Source: Lanius collurio
Lineage: Eukaryota; Chordata; Aves; Passeriformes; Laniidae
Direction of reading: 5' to 3'
DNA length: 64,000 bases
Assembly (NCBI GenBank): GCA_020086605.1
Contig: JACBWW010000087.1
Span: 1,435,697-1,499,696 of the forward strand
The translations under genes and the position numbers were made by a program. Below, in pieces: positions 37,500 to 45,687 of the stretch. The notes beneath the pieces were generated by a model that worked only from the letters and a program-made list of their open reading frames with translations, was not told where the DNA came from and searched no databases. Position 1 is the first letter of the stretch. Each line of letters starts with the position of its first letter.

Positions 37500-39833
37500 A
37501 AACTTTTAGGCTTATTTGGCTATTGTAGGTTATGGATAGATCAGTATACCCAAAGTGTTAAGTTTCTCTATGAGAAATTGGTAGGCTCTGAATCCATAAA
37601 TTGGACGAAAGAGGATGATGAGCAATTGCAAGACCTGAAAGAAAAATTGGCCTCAGCACCGGTTTTAAGTTTACCTGATCTCAAAAAGAAATTCGATTTG
37701 TTTGTAAACACTGAGGGAGGAGTTGCATATGGGGTATTAACTCAAAAATGGGGAGGACACAACAAACCAGTGGCCTACCTGTCTAAACTACTGGATCCGG
37801 TAGCTCAGGGATGGCCAACCTGTGTGCAAGCAATTGCTGCTGCAGCGGTATTAATAGAAGAATCTCAAAAATTAACTCTGCAAAGAAAAATTACAGTACA
37901 CACCCCACATGACCTTAAAACCGTGCTGAGCCAAAAGACATCACAGTGGCTTACTGATTCTAGGTTGCTGAGATATGAAATCAACTTAATGGAAACTGAG
38001 GATTTAGAACTAGCCACTTCCAAGTGCCTAAATCCAGCACAATTCCTCACTGGAGAGCCTCCAGAGGATCTGGAACACAATTGCCTAGAACTGATTGACT
38101 ACCAAACAAAAGTGAGGGAAGACTTGCATGATACACCTCTACCCTATGGGGGAGTATTATTTACAGACGGGTCATCTCGAGTGGTAGAAGGAAAAAGAAT
38201 TTCAGGCTATGCAGTAATAGATGGGATGGTGATGGACACAGTGGAAAAAGGAAAATTGCCTGCTACCTGGTCAGCCCAAACCTGTGAAATATATGCTTTA
38301 AAAAGAGGTCTCGATTTATTAGACAAAGACCAGGGAACTATTTACACCGATTCTCAGTACGCATTTGGGATAGCACACACCTTTGGAAAAATCTGGGAAG
38401 GACGAGGCCTTCTGAACTCAAAAGGAAAAGATTTGGTTCACAAAGAACTAATTAAACAAGTTTTAGAATCTTTATTAAAACCAGCAGAAATTGCAATAGT
38501 GCACATAAGAGGCCACCAAAAGGGAAATACTATAGAAATACAAGGAAACCGGTTGGCTGACCAGATAGCTAAGGAAGCAGCTTTGGAACCAGGGGATCCT
38601 GTGAACATCCTGGTGTTGAGAGAGACACCTGGGGAGGAAGAAGAAAAAGGGAAGCCCACATTTGATCAAGAAGAACAAAAACACATGCAGACTCTAGGGT
38701 TACACCAAGGGGAACAAGGAGAATGGTTAACACCTGATGGGAGAAAATACCTGAATAAAGCCCTAGCCAGAAAGATGTTAACTGAACTCCACAAACTAAC
38801 TCATTGGGGAATCCAAGGATTATGTGATCACTTCCTAAGAGAACACATCTGCATAGGAATCTATGAAATAGCAAAATCAGTTACTCGGGGGTGCACAACA
38901 TGTCAAAAAGTCAACCAAAAAGTAATGAGGAAAACTGCACATGGCGGAAGAGACCTAGCTTTGAGGCCCTTCCAAAGTGTACAGGTAGACTTTACCGAGA
39001 TGCCCCCTGTGCAAGGGTACAAACATCTACTCGTGCTAGTAGATCACCTGACCCATTGGGTAGAAGCTTTTCCTACCAAAAAGGAAACAGCACAAACAGT
39101 AGCCAAAATAATTTTGGAAAACATCATCCCGAGGTATGGGATAGTCAACAACATAGATTCAGATCGAGGTCCACATTTCACGGCCCGGTCTTTACAGCTG
39201 ATTATAGAAGCTCTGGGTATGCAATGGAGATTACACACGCCATGGCATCCCCAGAGCTCAGGAAGGGTCGAAAGAATGAATAAAACCCTGAAAAATGTAT
39301 TAACAAAACTAATTGAAGAGACAAAATTGAATTGGCTAAAATGTCTACCTCTGGCACTACTGCGCATCAGGACAAGACCTCGATCTGATTTAGGAGTATC
39401 CCCCTATGAGATGATGTTTGGACTCCCCTTTTTAATGACACCCTACAGCTGCAGAGACTATCTGGAAGGAGAAGAAGCTGTTCAAGTGTACTTAAAAACT
39501 ATCACTAACACCTTAGAAAATCTTAGAAGGAAGGGATACCTTCCCCAAACCTCTCCTTTTGATACTAACATACATAGTATTAACCCGGGGGACTGGGTGT
39601 TGATAAAATCGTGGAATGCAGCTCCATTAACTCCGAAATTTGAAGGACCCTTTCAGGTGTTGCTGGTTACCCACTCTGCAGTAAGAACCCGAGAACGAGG
39701 CTGGACACACATTGCAAGGGTGAAAGGACCTGTGTCACCCCCCAGTGAAAACTCTGATCCCACTGATACTCCTGAATGGACTGTGAGCCAGGGACCAGAG
39801 GACTTAAAATTGACCCTGAGAAAGAAAGACTGA
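37500..39833 (+). CDS. pol: Pol fragment: RT connection, RNase H, integrase
   Basis: Open from the TGA at 37499 to TGA at 39831-39833; it has no natural start codon because it is the downstream part of Pol. It starts with the RT thumb (LLGLFGYCR) and connection. RNase H carries its acidic set in FTDGSS, QTCEIYAL, YTDSQYAF and NRLADQIA. Integrase has the zinc-binding H/H/C/C module (LTHWG, LREHIC, CTTCQK), the D-D-E core (VDFTEM, IDSDRGPHF, GRVERMNKT) and a C-terminal GDWVLIKSW domain typical of gamma-type elements. The catalytic residues look intact. The loss of upstream Pol and the stop make the provirus defective. Confidence 0.92.
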   Translation, partial: KLLGLFGYCRLWIDQYTQSVKFLYEKLVGSESINWTKEDDEQLQDLKEKLASAPVLSLPDLKKKFDLFVNTEGGVAYGVLTQKWGGHNKPVAYLSKLLDPVAQGWPTCVQAIAAAAVLIEESQKLTLQRKITVHTPHDLKTVLSQKTSQWLTDSRLLRYEINLMETEDLELATSKCLNPAQFLTGEPPEDLEHNCLELIDYQTKVREDLHDTPLPYGGVLFTDGSSRVVEGKRISGYAVIDGMVMDTVEKGKLPATWSAQTCEIYALKRGLDLLDKDQGTIYTDSQYAFGIAHTFGKIWEGRGLLNSKGKDLVHKELIKQVLESLLKPAEIAIVHIRGHQKGNTIEIQGNRLADQIAKEAALEPGDPVNILVLRETPGEEEEKGKPTFDQEEQKHMQTLGLHQGEQGEWLTPDGRKYLNKALARKMLTELHKLTHWGIQGLCDHFLREHICIGIYEIAKSVTRGCTTCQKVNQKVMRKTAHGGRDLALRPFQSVQVDFTEMPPVQGYKHLLVLVDHLTHWVEAFPTKKETAQTVAKIILENIIPRYGIVNNIDSDRGPHFTARSLQLIIEALGMQWRLHTPWHPQSSGRVERMNKTLKNVLTKLIEETKLNWLKCLPLALLRIRTRPRSDLGVSPYEMMFGLPFLMTPYSCRDYLEGEEAVQVYLKTITNTLENLRRKGYLPQTSPFDTNIHSINPGDWVLIKSWNAAPLTPKFEGPFQVLLVTHSAVRTRERGWTHIARVKGPVSPPSENSDPTDTPEWTVSQGPEDLKLTLRKKD

Positions 39834-40148
39834 AACCTGTCTGGTCGCTGGAACTCAATGACATCAAGGCTGTTACTACTGAATTTTATTATGCTGATTA
39901 AGTGAATTATTTTGTATTATTTTTAAGTTTGTGTATAGTTATAAATGTGTTACTATTGTGGTTATCAAGATTGTAAGTTGGAAAAAACTAGTAAGAGGTA
40001 ATGTTTCTAGCAAAAAAATCGCACTCTCAACTCTCCCACAGTGCATTCTCTAAGGGTTAAAATTAAATAGGGAAGTAAGAGCGAAAGACAACATTGGGAA
40101 AAGACTCTTAACATTCCTCCATCATTAAGGAATAGAACTAGAAAACTA
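39834..40148 (+). other. pol-env gap
   Basis: 315 bp AT-rich gap with stops in the env frame. No gene seen. It may hold part of the untranslated region upstream of the env acceptor. Confidence 0.6.
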
Positions 40149-42626
40149 ATGACTCGTGTTAAACACTTCGGAACAATAATATGTGACTTTAATAAAACAG
40201 AACACACCTGTCAAGAGAAGGAATCTTCCCCAGTGACCACCTGCCTGGTAGAAGAGAATACCAGCACATCCATGGTTACCCTGCAGATCATCAAGAAGGA
40301 ATTCCAGATGAAAAGGAGCAGCCTGCTCTCCCGCCCTGTGGAAAGTGTGGCCTGTGGCGCACTGGCCTCACTACTACTCATCTGCAAGAAGAGAGACTGC
40401 AGGACCAAGACCCGATGGCTGGATCAAACGCCAATGGAACGACCTTCATGCGGCCACAGCCTGTGGGTTTGGATCCTGCCCTGCCTGTTGTTGCTTGCTT
40501 CACCGGGAGAGGGACTGGACTTCGTGCTGCACCAACCCCAGAAGGAAATATCGGCGATGACTGGAGAGACACTCACTTTGAGCTGCACCACATCTGGACC
40601 TTCAACTCCAGGTCCCGTGAGATGGCTAAAAGGCTGGGGACAGAAAAACCAAACTATCTACGATCAAATAGAAAGGAATCCCTCTTCTCGTGTAACAAGA
40701 CTGACCATAGGATCGGACACAGACTTCAACATCAGCATCAGAGATGTCCAACTGGAGGACGATGGGACTTACTATTGTGTTAAGTTTATCAACACAATAA
40801 GCGGAGATGAAATACTCCAACGAGGAGAAGGCACTAAAGTATCCATAATCACTGACCCAAACCATTCATCTGGGACACAGCGATCCAATAAAGACAACCC
40901 ATCAAGAACCAGAACCAAGCCTTGCACTAAATGTTATTACCCACTCTATGATGGAGAAGATGCCGTATCACTCTTACGAGTCCATACTAACATAAACCCA
41001 AAGTGTGTCGATCGCTCTCAAGTAAATACCTGTCAAGAAGACGAGAAAGTTTATTGGGTCAGTCGTAATATTGCCTCATATAGGCAGCGACTGCTTGGAG
41101 AATGCCCTGTTGGAGACACCTGGCTCTGTTATGAACAAAACCTTGATCAAAAAGATCTAATAAAAGAAAAAGAGATAAGAATGAAAGGAAGGGAAAAAGA
41201 AGAATTTAAAGATGATTTAGAACCGCCTTCAGGGAAAAATCTGTTTATAGACTTAATGGAAAGAGTTAGCAAGGGGTTAAGTTTGAAAAACTGTTGGGTC
41301 TGTGGAGATACTCAGATGTCTGAGATGTGGCCTTGGGAAGGGATTAGTTTAAATCCTGTGGAAATCTTAAAATGGAAACAAACTAAACAGGAGGATGAAA
41401 TCATAAAGAAAAGAGGTGAAGGGCAATGGAGTCTAAAAACAAAAATAATAGGAGAAGAGTGTATCACCAGGAAGGGTAGGCAATACAAAACATTAGTAGG
41501 GAAAATGGCATGTAAAAGGTACCTTATAATAAGAGAGAAAAGTATTAAATGGGTTCCTAGAGAACCAAACCGCTATTGGACCGCGGAAAAAGATAAAGGG
41601 TGTACCTATCGTGAAGAACATGACTTGTATGAATGTATTGACAAGGGAGTAAACCCCTTTTGGGGAATTAAAGAACTATCAAAATACTGGGAATTTCCAA
41701 CCCAAACAGATAACTTCTGGGAAGCCCCTGAAAATTTGTTTTGGATATGTGGGGATACAGCTTACACCAGACTCCCAGGAGACTGGACGGGCCGTTGTAC
41801 CATAGGCATTATAAAACCAGCCTTTTTCTTGTTACCTAAAGAATCAGGGTCCCACTTAGGGGTTCCTATATATGACAATCTGAAAAATAGCAATCGTAAG
41901 AAAAGAAATACAATTGACATAACAAGTGCCCAACAATGGAGAGAAAGAATCTGGACTCCAGAAGAAATAATTAAAACCTATGGGCCAGCAACCTGGGCCC
42001 AAGATGGATCTTGGGGATACCGCACTCCGATTTATATGTTAAATCGGATCATCAGACTCCAGGCAGTCCTAGAATTGATCTCAAACCGCACATCACTTGC
42101 CTTTGATCACATCAGTGATCAATTATCCCAAACCAGAACAATGGTGTACCAAATCAGATTGGCAGTAGACTACCTCCTAGCTGACGAAGGAGGAATTTGT
42201 GGAAAGTTTAACACTTCAGAATGCTGCCTGGAGATTGATGATAAAAGTGAGATCATCCGAAACATTTCAAAGGATATTAGAAAATTGGCATATGTAGGAA
42301 CCCAAGAGTGGACACCACTCATAAATTCTAACTGGTGGGATAACTTTTGGTCTATGAAAGGAAATTGGTGGAAAAAAGCAGCATTTATTGCGGTTTGCTC
42401 AATTGCTGGACTTATATTCTTACCATGTTTACTTCCGTGTCTAATAAGAATAATTGCCTCTGCCATTCAAGCAGGTACACTAATTCCCGGAGGAACTCAA
42501 ACATCAGAAATGAAGAAAATGATGGTGATAAAGAGCCAGAAATATGAGAGTGCTAAACAAATGTATACCAGGTACCAAAAAGTAAAGAATTTTTACCCCC
42601 AAGAAGAACTAGAAACTGCTAATTGA
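40149..42626 (+). CDS. env: Envelope glycoprotein with captured SIRP-like immunoglobulin V domain
   Basis: A single open frame of 825 codons. Residues 1-95 are of unclear use. Met96 starts a signal peptide with core LWVWILPCLLLLASP. Residues 123-235 form a V-set Ig domain: Cys146 and Cys210 disulfide pair, Trp159, RVTRLT, then DDGTYYCVKF and GEGTKVSI. The whole pattern (GPVRWLKG, DFNISI, TYYCVKF) is that of SIRP domain 1, the CD47-binding domain in host myeloid receptors. A retroviral SU follows: CWVC at 382-385, FWICGDTAY near 531, furin site RKKR 583-586. The TM subunit has a heptad region, Cys684 and Cys692-693, a membrane anchor at about 744-772, and a 53-residue tail. Known family logic: SU binds a receptor and TM fuses membranes. 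Inferred: a host SIRP mRNA segment was transduced. No frame break was seen. Confidence 0.92.
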   Translation: MTRVKHFGTIICDFNKTEHTCQEKESSPVTTCLVEENTSTSMVTLQIIKKEFQMKRSSLLSRPVESVACGALASLLLICKKRDCRTKTRWLDQTPMERPSCGHSLWVWILPCLLLLASPGEGLDFVLHQPQKEISAMTGETLTLSCTTSGPSTPGPVRWLKGWGQKNQTIYDQIERNPSSRVTRLTIGSDTDFNISIRDVQLEDDGTYYCVKFINTISGDEILQRGEGTKVSIITDPNHSSGTQRSNKDNPSRTRTKPCTKCYYPLYDGEDAVSLLRVHTNINPKCVDRSQVNTCQEDEKVYWVSRNIASYRQRLLGECPVGDTWLCYEQNLDQKDLIKEKEIRMKGREKEEFKDDLEPPSGKNLFIDLMERVSKGLSLKNCWVCGDTQMSEMWPWEGISLNPVEILKWKQTKQEDEIIKKRGEGQWSLKTKIIGEECITRKGRQYKTLVGKMACKRYLIIREKSIKWVPREPNRYWTAEKDKGCTYREEHDLYECIDKGVNPFWGIKELSKYWEFPTQTDNFWEAPENLFWICGDTAYTRLPGDWTGRCTIGIIKPAFFLLPKESGSHLGVPIYDNLKNSNRKKRNTIDITSAQQWRERIWTPEEIIKTYGPATWAQDGSWGYRTPIYMLNRIIRLQAVLELISNRTSLAFDHISDQLSQTRTMVYQIRLAVDYLLADEGGICGKFNTSECCLEIDDKSEIIRNISKDIRKLAYVGTQEWTPLINSNWWDNFWSMKGNWWKKAAFIAVCSIAGLIFLPCLLPCLIRIIASAIQAGTLIPGGTQTSEMKKMMVIKSQKYESAKQMYTRYQKVKNFYPQEELETAN
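40286..40287 (+). promoter_or_regulatory. Candidate env splice acceptor
   Basis: GGTTACCCTGCAG precedes residue 47 of the open frame. Splicing to here would remove the upstream ATG codons and make Met54 (40308) or Met96 (40434) the first start. Weak polypyrimidine tract, so tentative. Confidence 0.3.
40515..40853 (+). other. SIRP-like Ig V-set domain within env
   Basis: Nucleotides encoding residues 123-235. This block and the signal peptide before it are visibly richer in G+C than the AT-rich pol and distal env around them, which fits a foreign (host) origin. Host SIRP genes normally carry leader and V domain on separate exons; here they are joined without an intron. N-glycosylation sequons lie at Asn167 and Asn194. 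Confidence 0.85.
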
Positions 42627-42652
42627 TGCGAACTCTACAAGTTCGATCAAAT

Positions 42653-42669
42653 AAAGAAAGGGGGGAATT
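42653..42669 (+). promoter_or_regulatory. Polypurine tract
   Basis: AAAGAAAGGGGGGAATT lies directly before the TG of the 3' LTR, the standard plus-strand priming site. Confidence 0.85.
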
Positions 42670-43416
42670 TGTTATAAATAAGGGACCAGATTACCAATTT
42701 AACAATTATCCATTTATTTTGTACTACATTATAGCCTTGTTTGAATGTAATTTTGTACTACATTGTAGCTTTGTTTGAATGTAATTTTGTGCTTTGTTGT
42801 AGCTTTGTAAGTTAAAATCTCTCTTGTAGTTTAAGAAAGAAACCCTCACGTCGTTGTGAAGAAACTAGCTTCTTATCAGGCTTGCATTCCAAGGCAAGAA
42901 TTTACGACCACCTTTTGCCCCTTTTGAAGCTGGCCTGCCTGGAGAGTAGTAGATAAGGAAAAGACAGAAAGAAAAAAAAAAAAAAAAAAAAAAAAGGGGG
43001 CTGAATATGCAAACTAGAGCTGAAAAGACCCCTGGGAGTAAAAAAAACCCTAAAAATAATAATTTAAAACGAGCCAACAAACTTTTAAGAAAAATGAACC
43101 AGGCTACTCTATAGGCAATTACTACCTGGCCAGCTTTTGAGCTGTCCAAGAAGTCACCGTAACAAAAAAGTCTATTGAAGCCACTGCCCTGAGGACAGCG
43201 AATTACCACCATCGCCTTCGTATACCCTTTGGTATACAGCCACGCCTTGTGAGGAACACTTGAAGGCCCGGCTCTATGACAGGGAGTGACAGAGCCGAAG
43301 TTCCTCCTCCTCCAAGTCGAAGCTGGGGGCAACGAAGCTGGCCGGAGCCCCCATCCGAGCTGATCACTTTTAATAAAGGCTTAAAAAGGACCATCAGTCC
43401 TGCCCTTTTTATTTCA
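42670..43416 (+). repeat. 3' LTR of the SIRP-env provirus
   Basis: 747 bp, same ends as the 5' LTR. It is longer because a roughly 41 bp U3 segment ('gtactacattgtagctttg' plus 'tttgaatgtaatttt') is tandemly duplicated and because of a longer poly-A at about 42968-42993. Differences from the 5' copy are concentrated between about 42800 and 42940. Confidence 0.9.
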
Positions 43417-44165
43417 GTTTGAGATATTACAGTTTCTTACCACCGCATGCAAGAGGTATTTTTAAGCTCCGCGCGAGGAACGCGGCACCGCCCCTTTTCT
43501 CCGCCGCCATTTCAGCTTCGTCTCACATGGCTCACTCTCTCTGACTCTGAAATTCCTATGTTCAAAAATGGTCTTATGCAAGCTTTATGAAAAAAAACCT
43601 CGCTCTTTTTGTGCTGCTGGCTGCATGGTGGTTCAGCTCGAAGTGTGCTGGCTGCAGAAAGGAGGCTCTTGCCGGCTCCCGCCGGCTCCACGTGGAGAGT
43701 GGGGGTGGGGAGGTGAAAGAACCCGCCGGTCCCAAAAAGCCGCTCTGGAAACGTCTCAGCTGTGCAGCAGTCCATGGCCGGGTCCGGCTGTCTGGCAGTC
43801 CACGGCTGAGTTTAGCAGTCCATGGCTGGGTCCAGCTGTCTGGCAGTCCACAGCTGAGTTTAGCAGTCCATGGCCGGGTCCGGCTGTCTGGCAGTCCACG
43901 GCTGAGTTTAGCAGTCCATGGCTCTTTCCCCAGCAGCCGAGGGTCCGTGCTGCGGTATCAAGAAAAGGAGAAGGGGGCCGGGGCTCTGGCCCGGCCCGGC
44001 CAGGCCTCGGCTCGGCGGGGCCCAGAGGCTCCGAGGCCTCCCGACCTTCCTCAGGCGGGTGGAACAAGAGGAACTCCCGCCTTTCTGTGCGGCTTAAATG
44101 AGCAAATTTTCGAGAAGCGCCATTGGTCTAAAAATCTGTCTATCAACTCAGATTCAACCCACTAC
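43417..44165. other. CpG-rich block with a 48 bp tandem repeat
   Basis: G+C-rich sequence between the plus-strand provirus and the minus-strand env remnant. On minus, a CCAAT box (about 44120-44126) precedes a TTTAAG box (about 44093-44098), so an LTR or host promoter firing leftward is possible. A plus-strand frame from 43587 starts MKKNLALFVLLAAWW, signal-peptide-like. It runs through the repeat and shows no family resemblance. I regard it as unproven. Confidence 0.45.
43768..43920. repeat. 48 bp tandem repeat, three copies and a partial fourth
   Basis: The word CAGTCCATGG recurs at 43768, 43816, 43864 and 43912, exactly 48 bp apart. Each unit holds an internal near-repeat (CAGTCCACGG). 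The copies differ at only a few positions. Confidence 0.93.
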
Positions 44166-44900
44166 AATTGGTTACATTTAAGACTCAGAAGGCCGTTTCT
44201 ACTAATTTCCAGAGAGTATTTGTTTGGGAGCTCATAGTTGGGGTTATAAAGGTCTGGTTGTCTATTACTTGGCTAGTTGTGTTCTCAGGATCTTCCAGTT
44301 GGGGTGAGAGTTCAGCAATTACAGAGTTCGGTCCTATGGCTCGGCTGTCATGTGGTATGGGCTCCTTTTTTATCAATATCAATCCATCTTGGTCAGTTCC
44401 TGATTCCCAGTGCCTCATACCTCATGTTTTCCCCATCATCCATCCGATATCAGCTGGCTGAGATATATTGACATATATAAATCGTCAATTCCCAGACTGA
44501 ACCGTGTCCCCACTGGAGTCCCTTTTAGGGGGAGTACACCCACTTGGTCCCCATCCTGTTTTAAGGAACTTATTGGGCCCTGCCCCTGGAGCCCAGTCTG
44601 ATGCAATATTTTCACAACCCCAATATGCACAATAATATTGTCCAGGACTATTACAATATCCCCGCCCAGGGTTCGAGCTTGACACAAATAAAATCCTATC
44701 CGGTTCAAGCAAGGTTGTATAGGCACTAAGTGGCACAGATTAGGTATAAAACTGGGTGTTCCAGAAGTAGTAACAGTTTGGACCACCTTTTGGTCTTCCC
44801 ACCTGATCAAGGACTACTTGAACGGCTGATGCAAATTTTCTCCTAGCGAATAGCTACACAGCATTGCAAACACAAGCAGGACTTGCCAATGGGGGGGGGT
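44166..44900 (-). pseudogene. env: Env SU remnant (gammaretrovirus-like)
   Basis: Split across frames: a signal peptide-like VLLVFAMLCSYSLG near 44870, NLHQPFK, then SGTPSFIPNLCHLV, then NPGRGYCNSPGQYYCAYWGC with the classic gamma CAYWGC motif near 44620. A proline-region-like segment and TLWKLVE follow near 44200. The SU is cut off around 44166, with no C-terminal SU or TM. Several frameshifts and stops, so it is dead. Confidence 0.82.
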
Positions 44901-45225
44901 GGAGTCTTTGTTGTCTTAAAAGCAACTGGAATTCTAACTGCCTATGCCCCGACTGCTTTCTGTCTCTCTGGGTGTAATCGTGGTCCATCTCGGTCATGCT
45001 AAAGGAGTCAGCCTTAGTATCTTTGGGGCATTTCTTGGAACATTTTTGAATTATTCCAATCCAGTGACTCTTTCCTCCACAGTCTCTTACCTCTCTGCCT
45101 CGCCCGCCGACTTGGTTGCCTTGAGCCGCGAGGTGTACCATCTTCTCGGCAGCAGGGGTATTCTTCAGGAGGTCGGTTGTTCCGCCCCTTTTCTCTTATC
45201 TTATCTGACTCCCAGTTCTTATCTT

Positions 45226-45683
45226 TTACCAGAGGTGAATTACACCAAATCCATTCTGGACCTTTTGACAGCACCCTTTTACGATCTTGACTCCCAGTGG
45301 AGCTGGTTCATTCGAGTAAAAGCAGCAAAGCTCGGGTCTAACCCCTTTCAAAAATATTTCCCACCATTCTGGTGATTCTCTCTGTAATTCTCCAATTTCT
45401 TCTTTTACTCTTAAAAATGTGTCTGTCGCTTCTCTCTCAATTTGATAATACTCTTTGCAAATACCCCTAGAGAGTCTGCCTCTATAACAATGAGTCCACC
45501 ACCTTTCCTGGCAAGTCTTGCAGACAAAACATACAAAAGGATAACAATCACAATTATGATTCTTACAGTTAACCCTATAGTCACTGGCAATGGGGTACTC
45601 GTAACCAGCTTTTGCCCTGTGCCAGGTCTCTTGTGTTATATACACTGAGTCCATTAGGTTTTCTTGAGGGTGATCTTCAGTTC
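45226..45683 (-). CDS. Cysteine-rich ORF upstream of the env remnant
   Basis: An open frame of about 150 codons whose first codons now come from the end of the inserted LTR. The Cys/His pattern CKNHNCDC-x4-CFVCKTC-x5-THC is striking, followed by a charged helix-like region and CCF. I do not recognise the family. It could be a long Env leader, an accessory protein of this ERV, or a chance frame. The position between pol and the SU signal peptide favours an env-leader origin. Confidence 0.4.
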
Positions 45684-45687
45684 CCCA

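Larger units (their letters stand above)
34749..43416 (+). mobile_element. Gamma-type endogenous retrovirus with SIRP-like Ig domain in env
   Basis: A complete two-LTR provirus, 8.67 kb. Order: 5' LTR, Pro-like primer-binding site, 1.3 kb leader with splice donor, gag start fused to RT by internal deletion, rest of RT, RNase H and integrase, an env open frame of 825 codons, polypurine tract, 3' LTR. Pol motifs and the myristoylation-type MGN start of gag point to the gamma-like (class I) group. The two LTRs differ by about 35-40 substitutions by eye plus a U3 duplication, so the copy is old. No matching target duplication is visible (CCGC before, GTTT after). It cannot make its own Gag or Pol, but Env looks fully open. 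Confidence 0.93.

Noticed and set aside
40415..40783. Plus-strand frame of 122 codons inside env
   Set aside because: It is an out-of-frame shadow of the Ig-domain coding sequence, which has a clear fold in the env frame.
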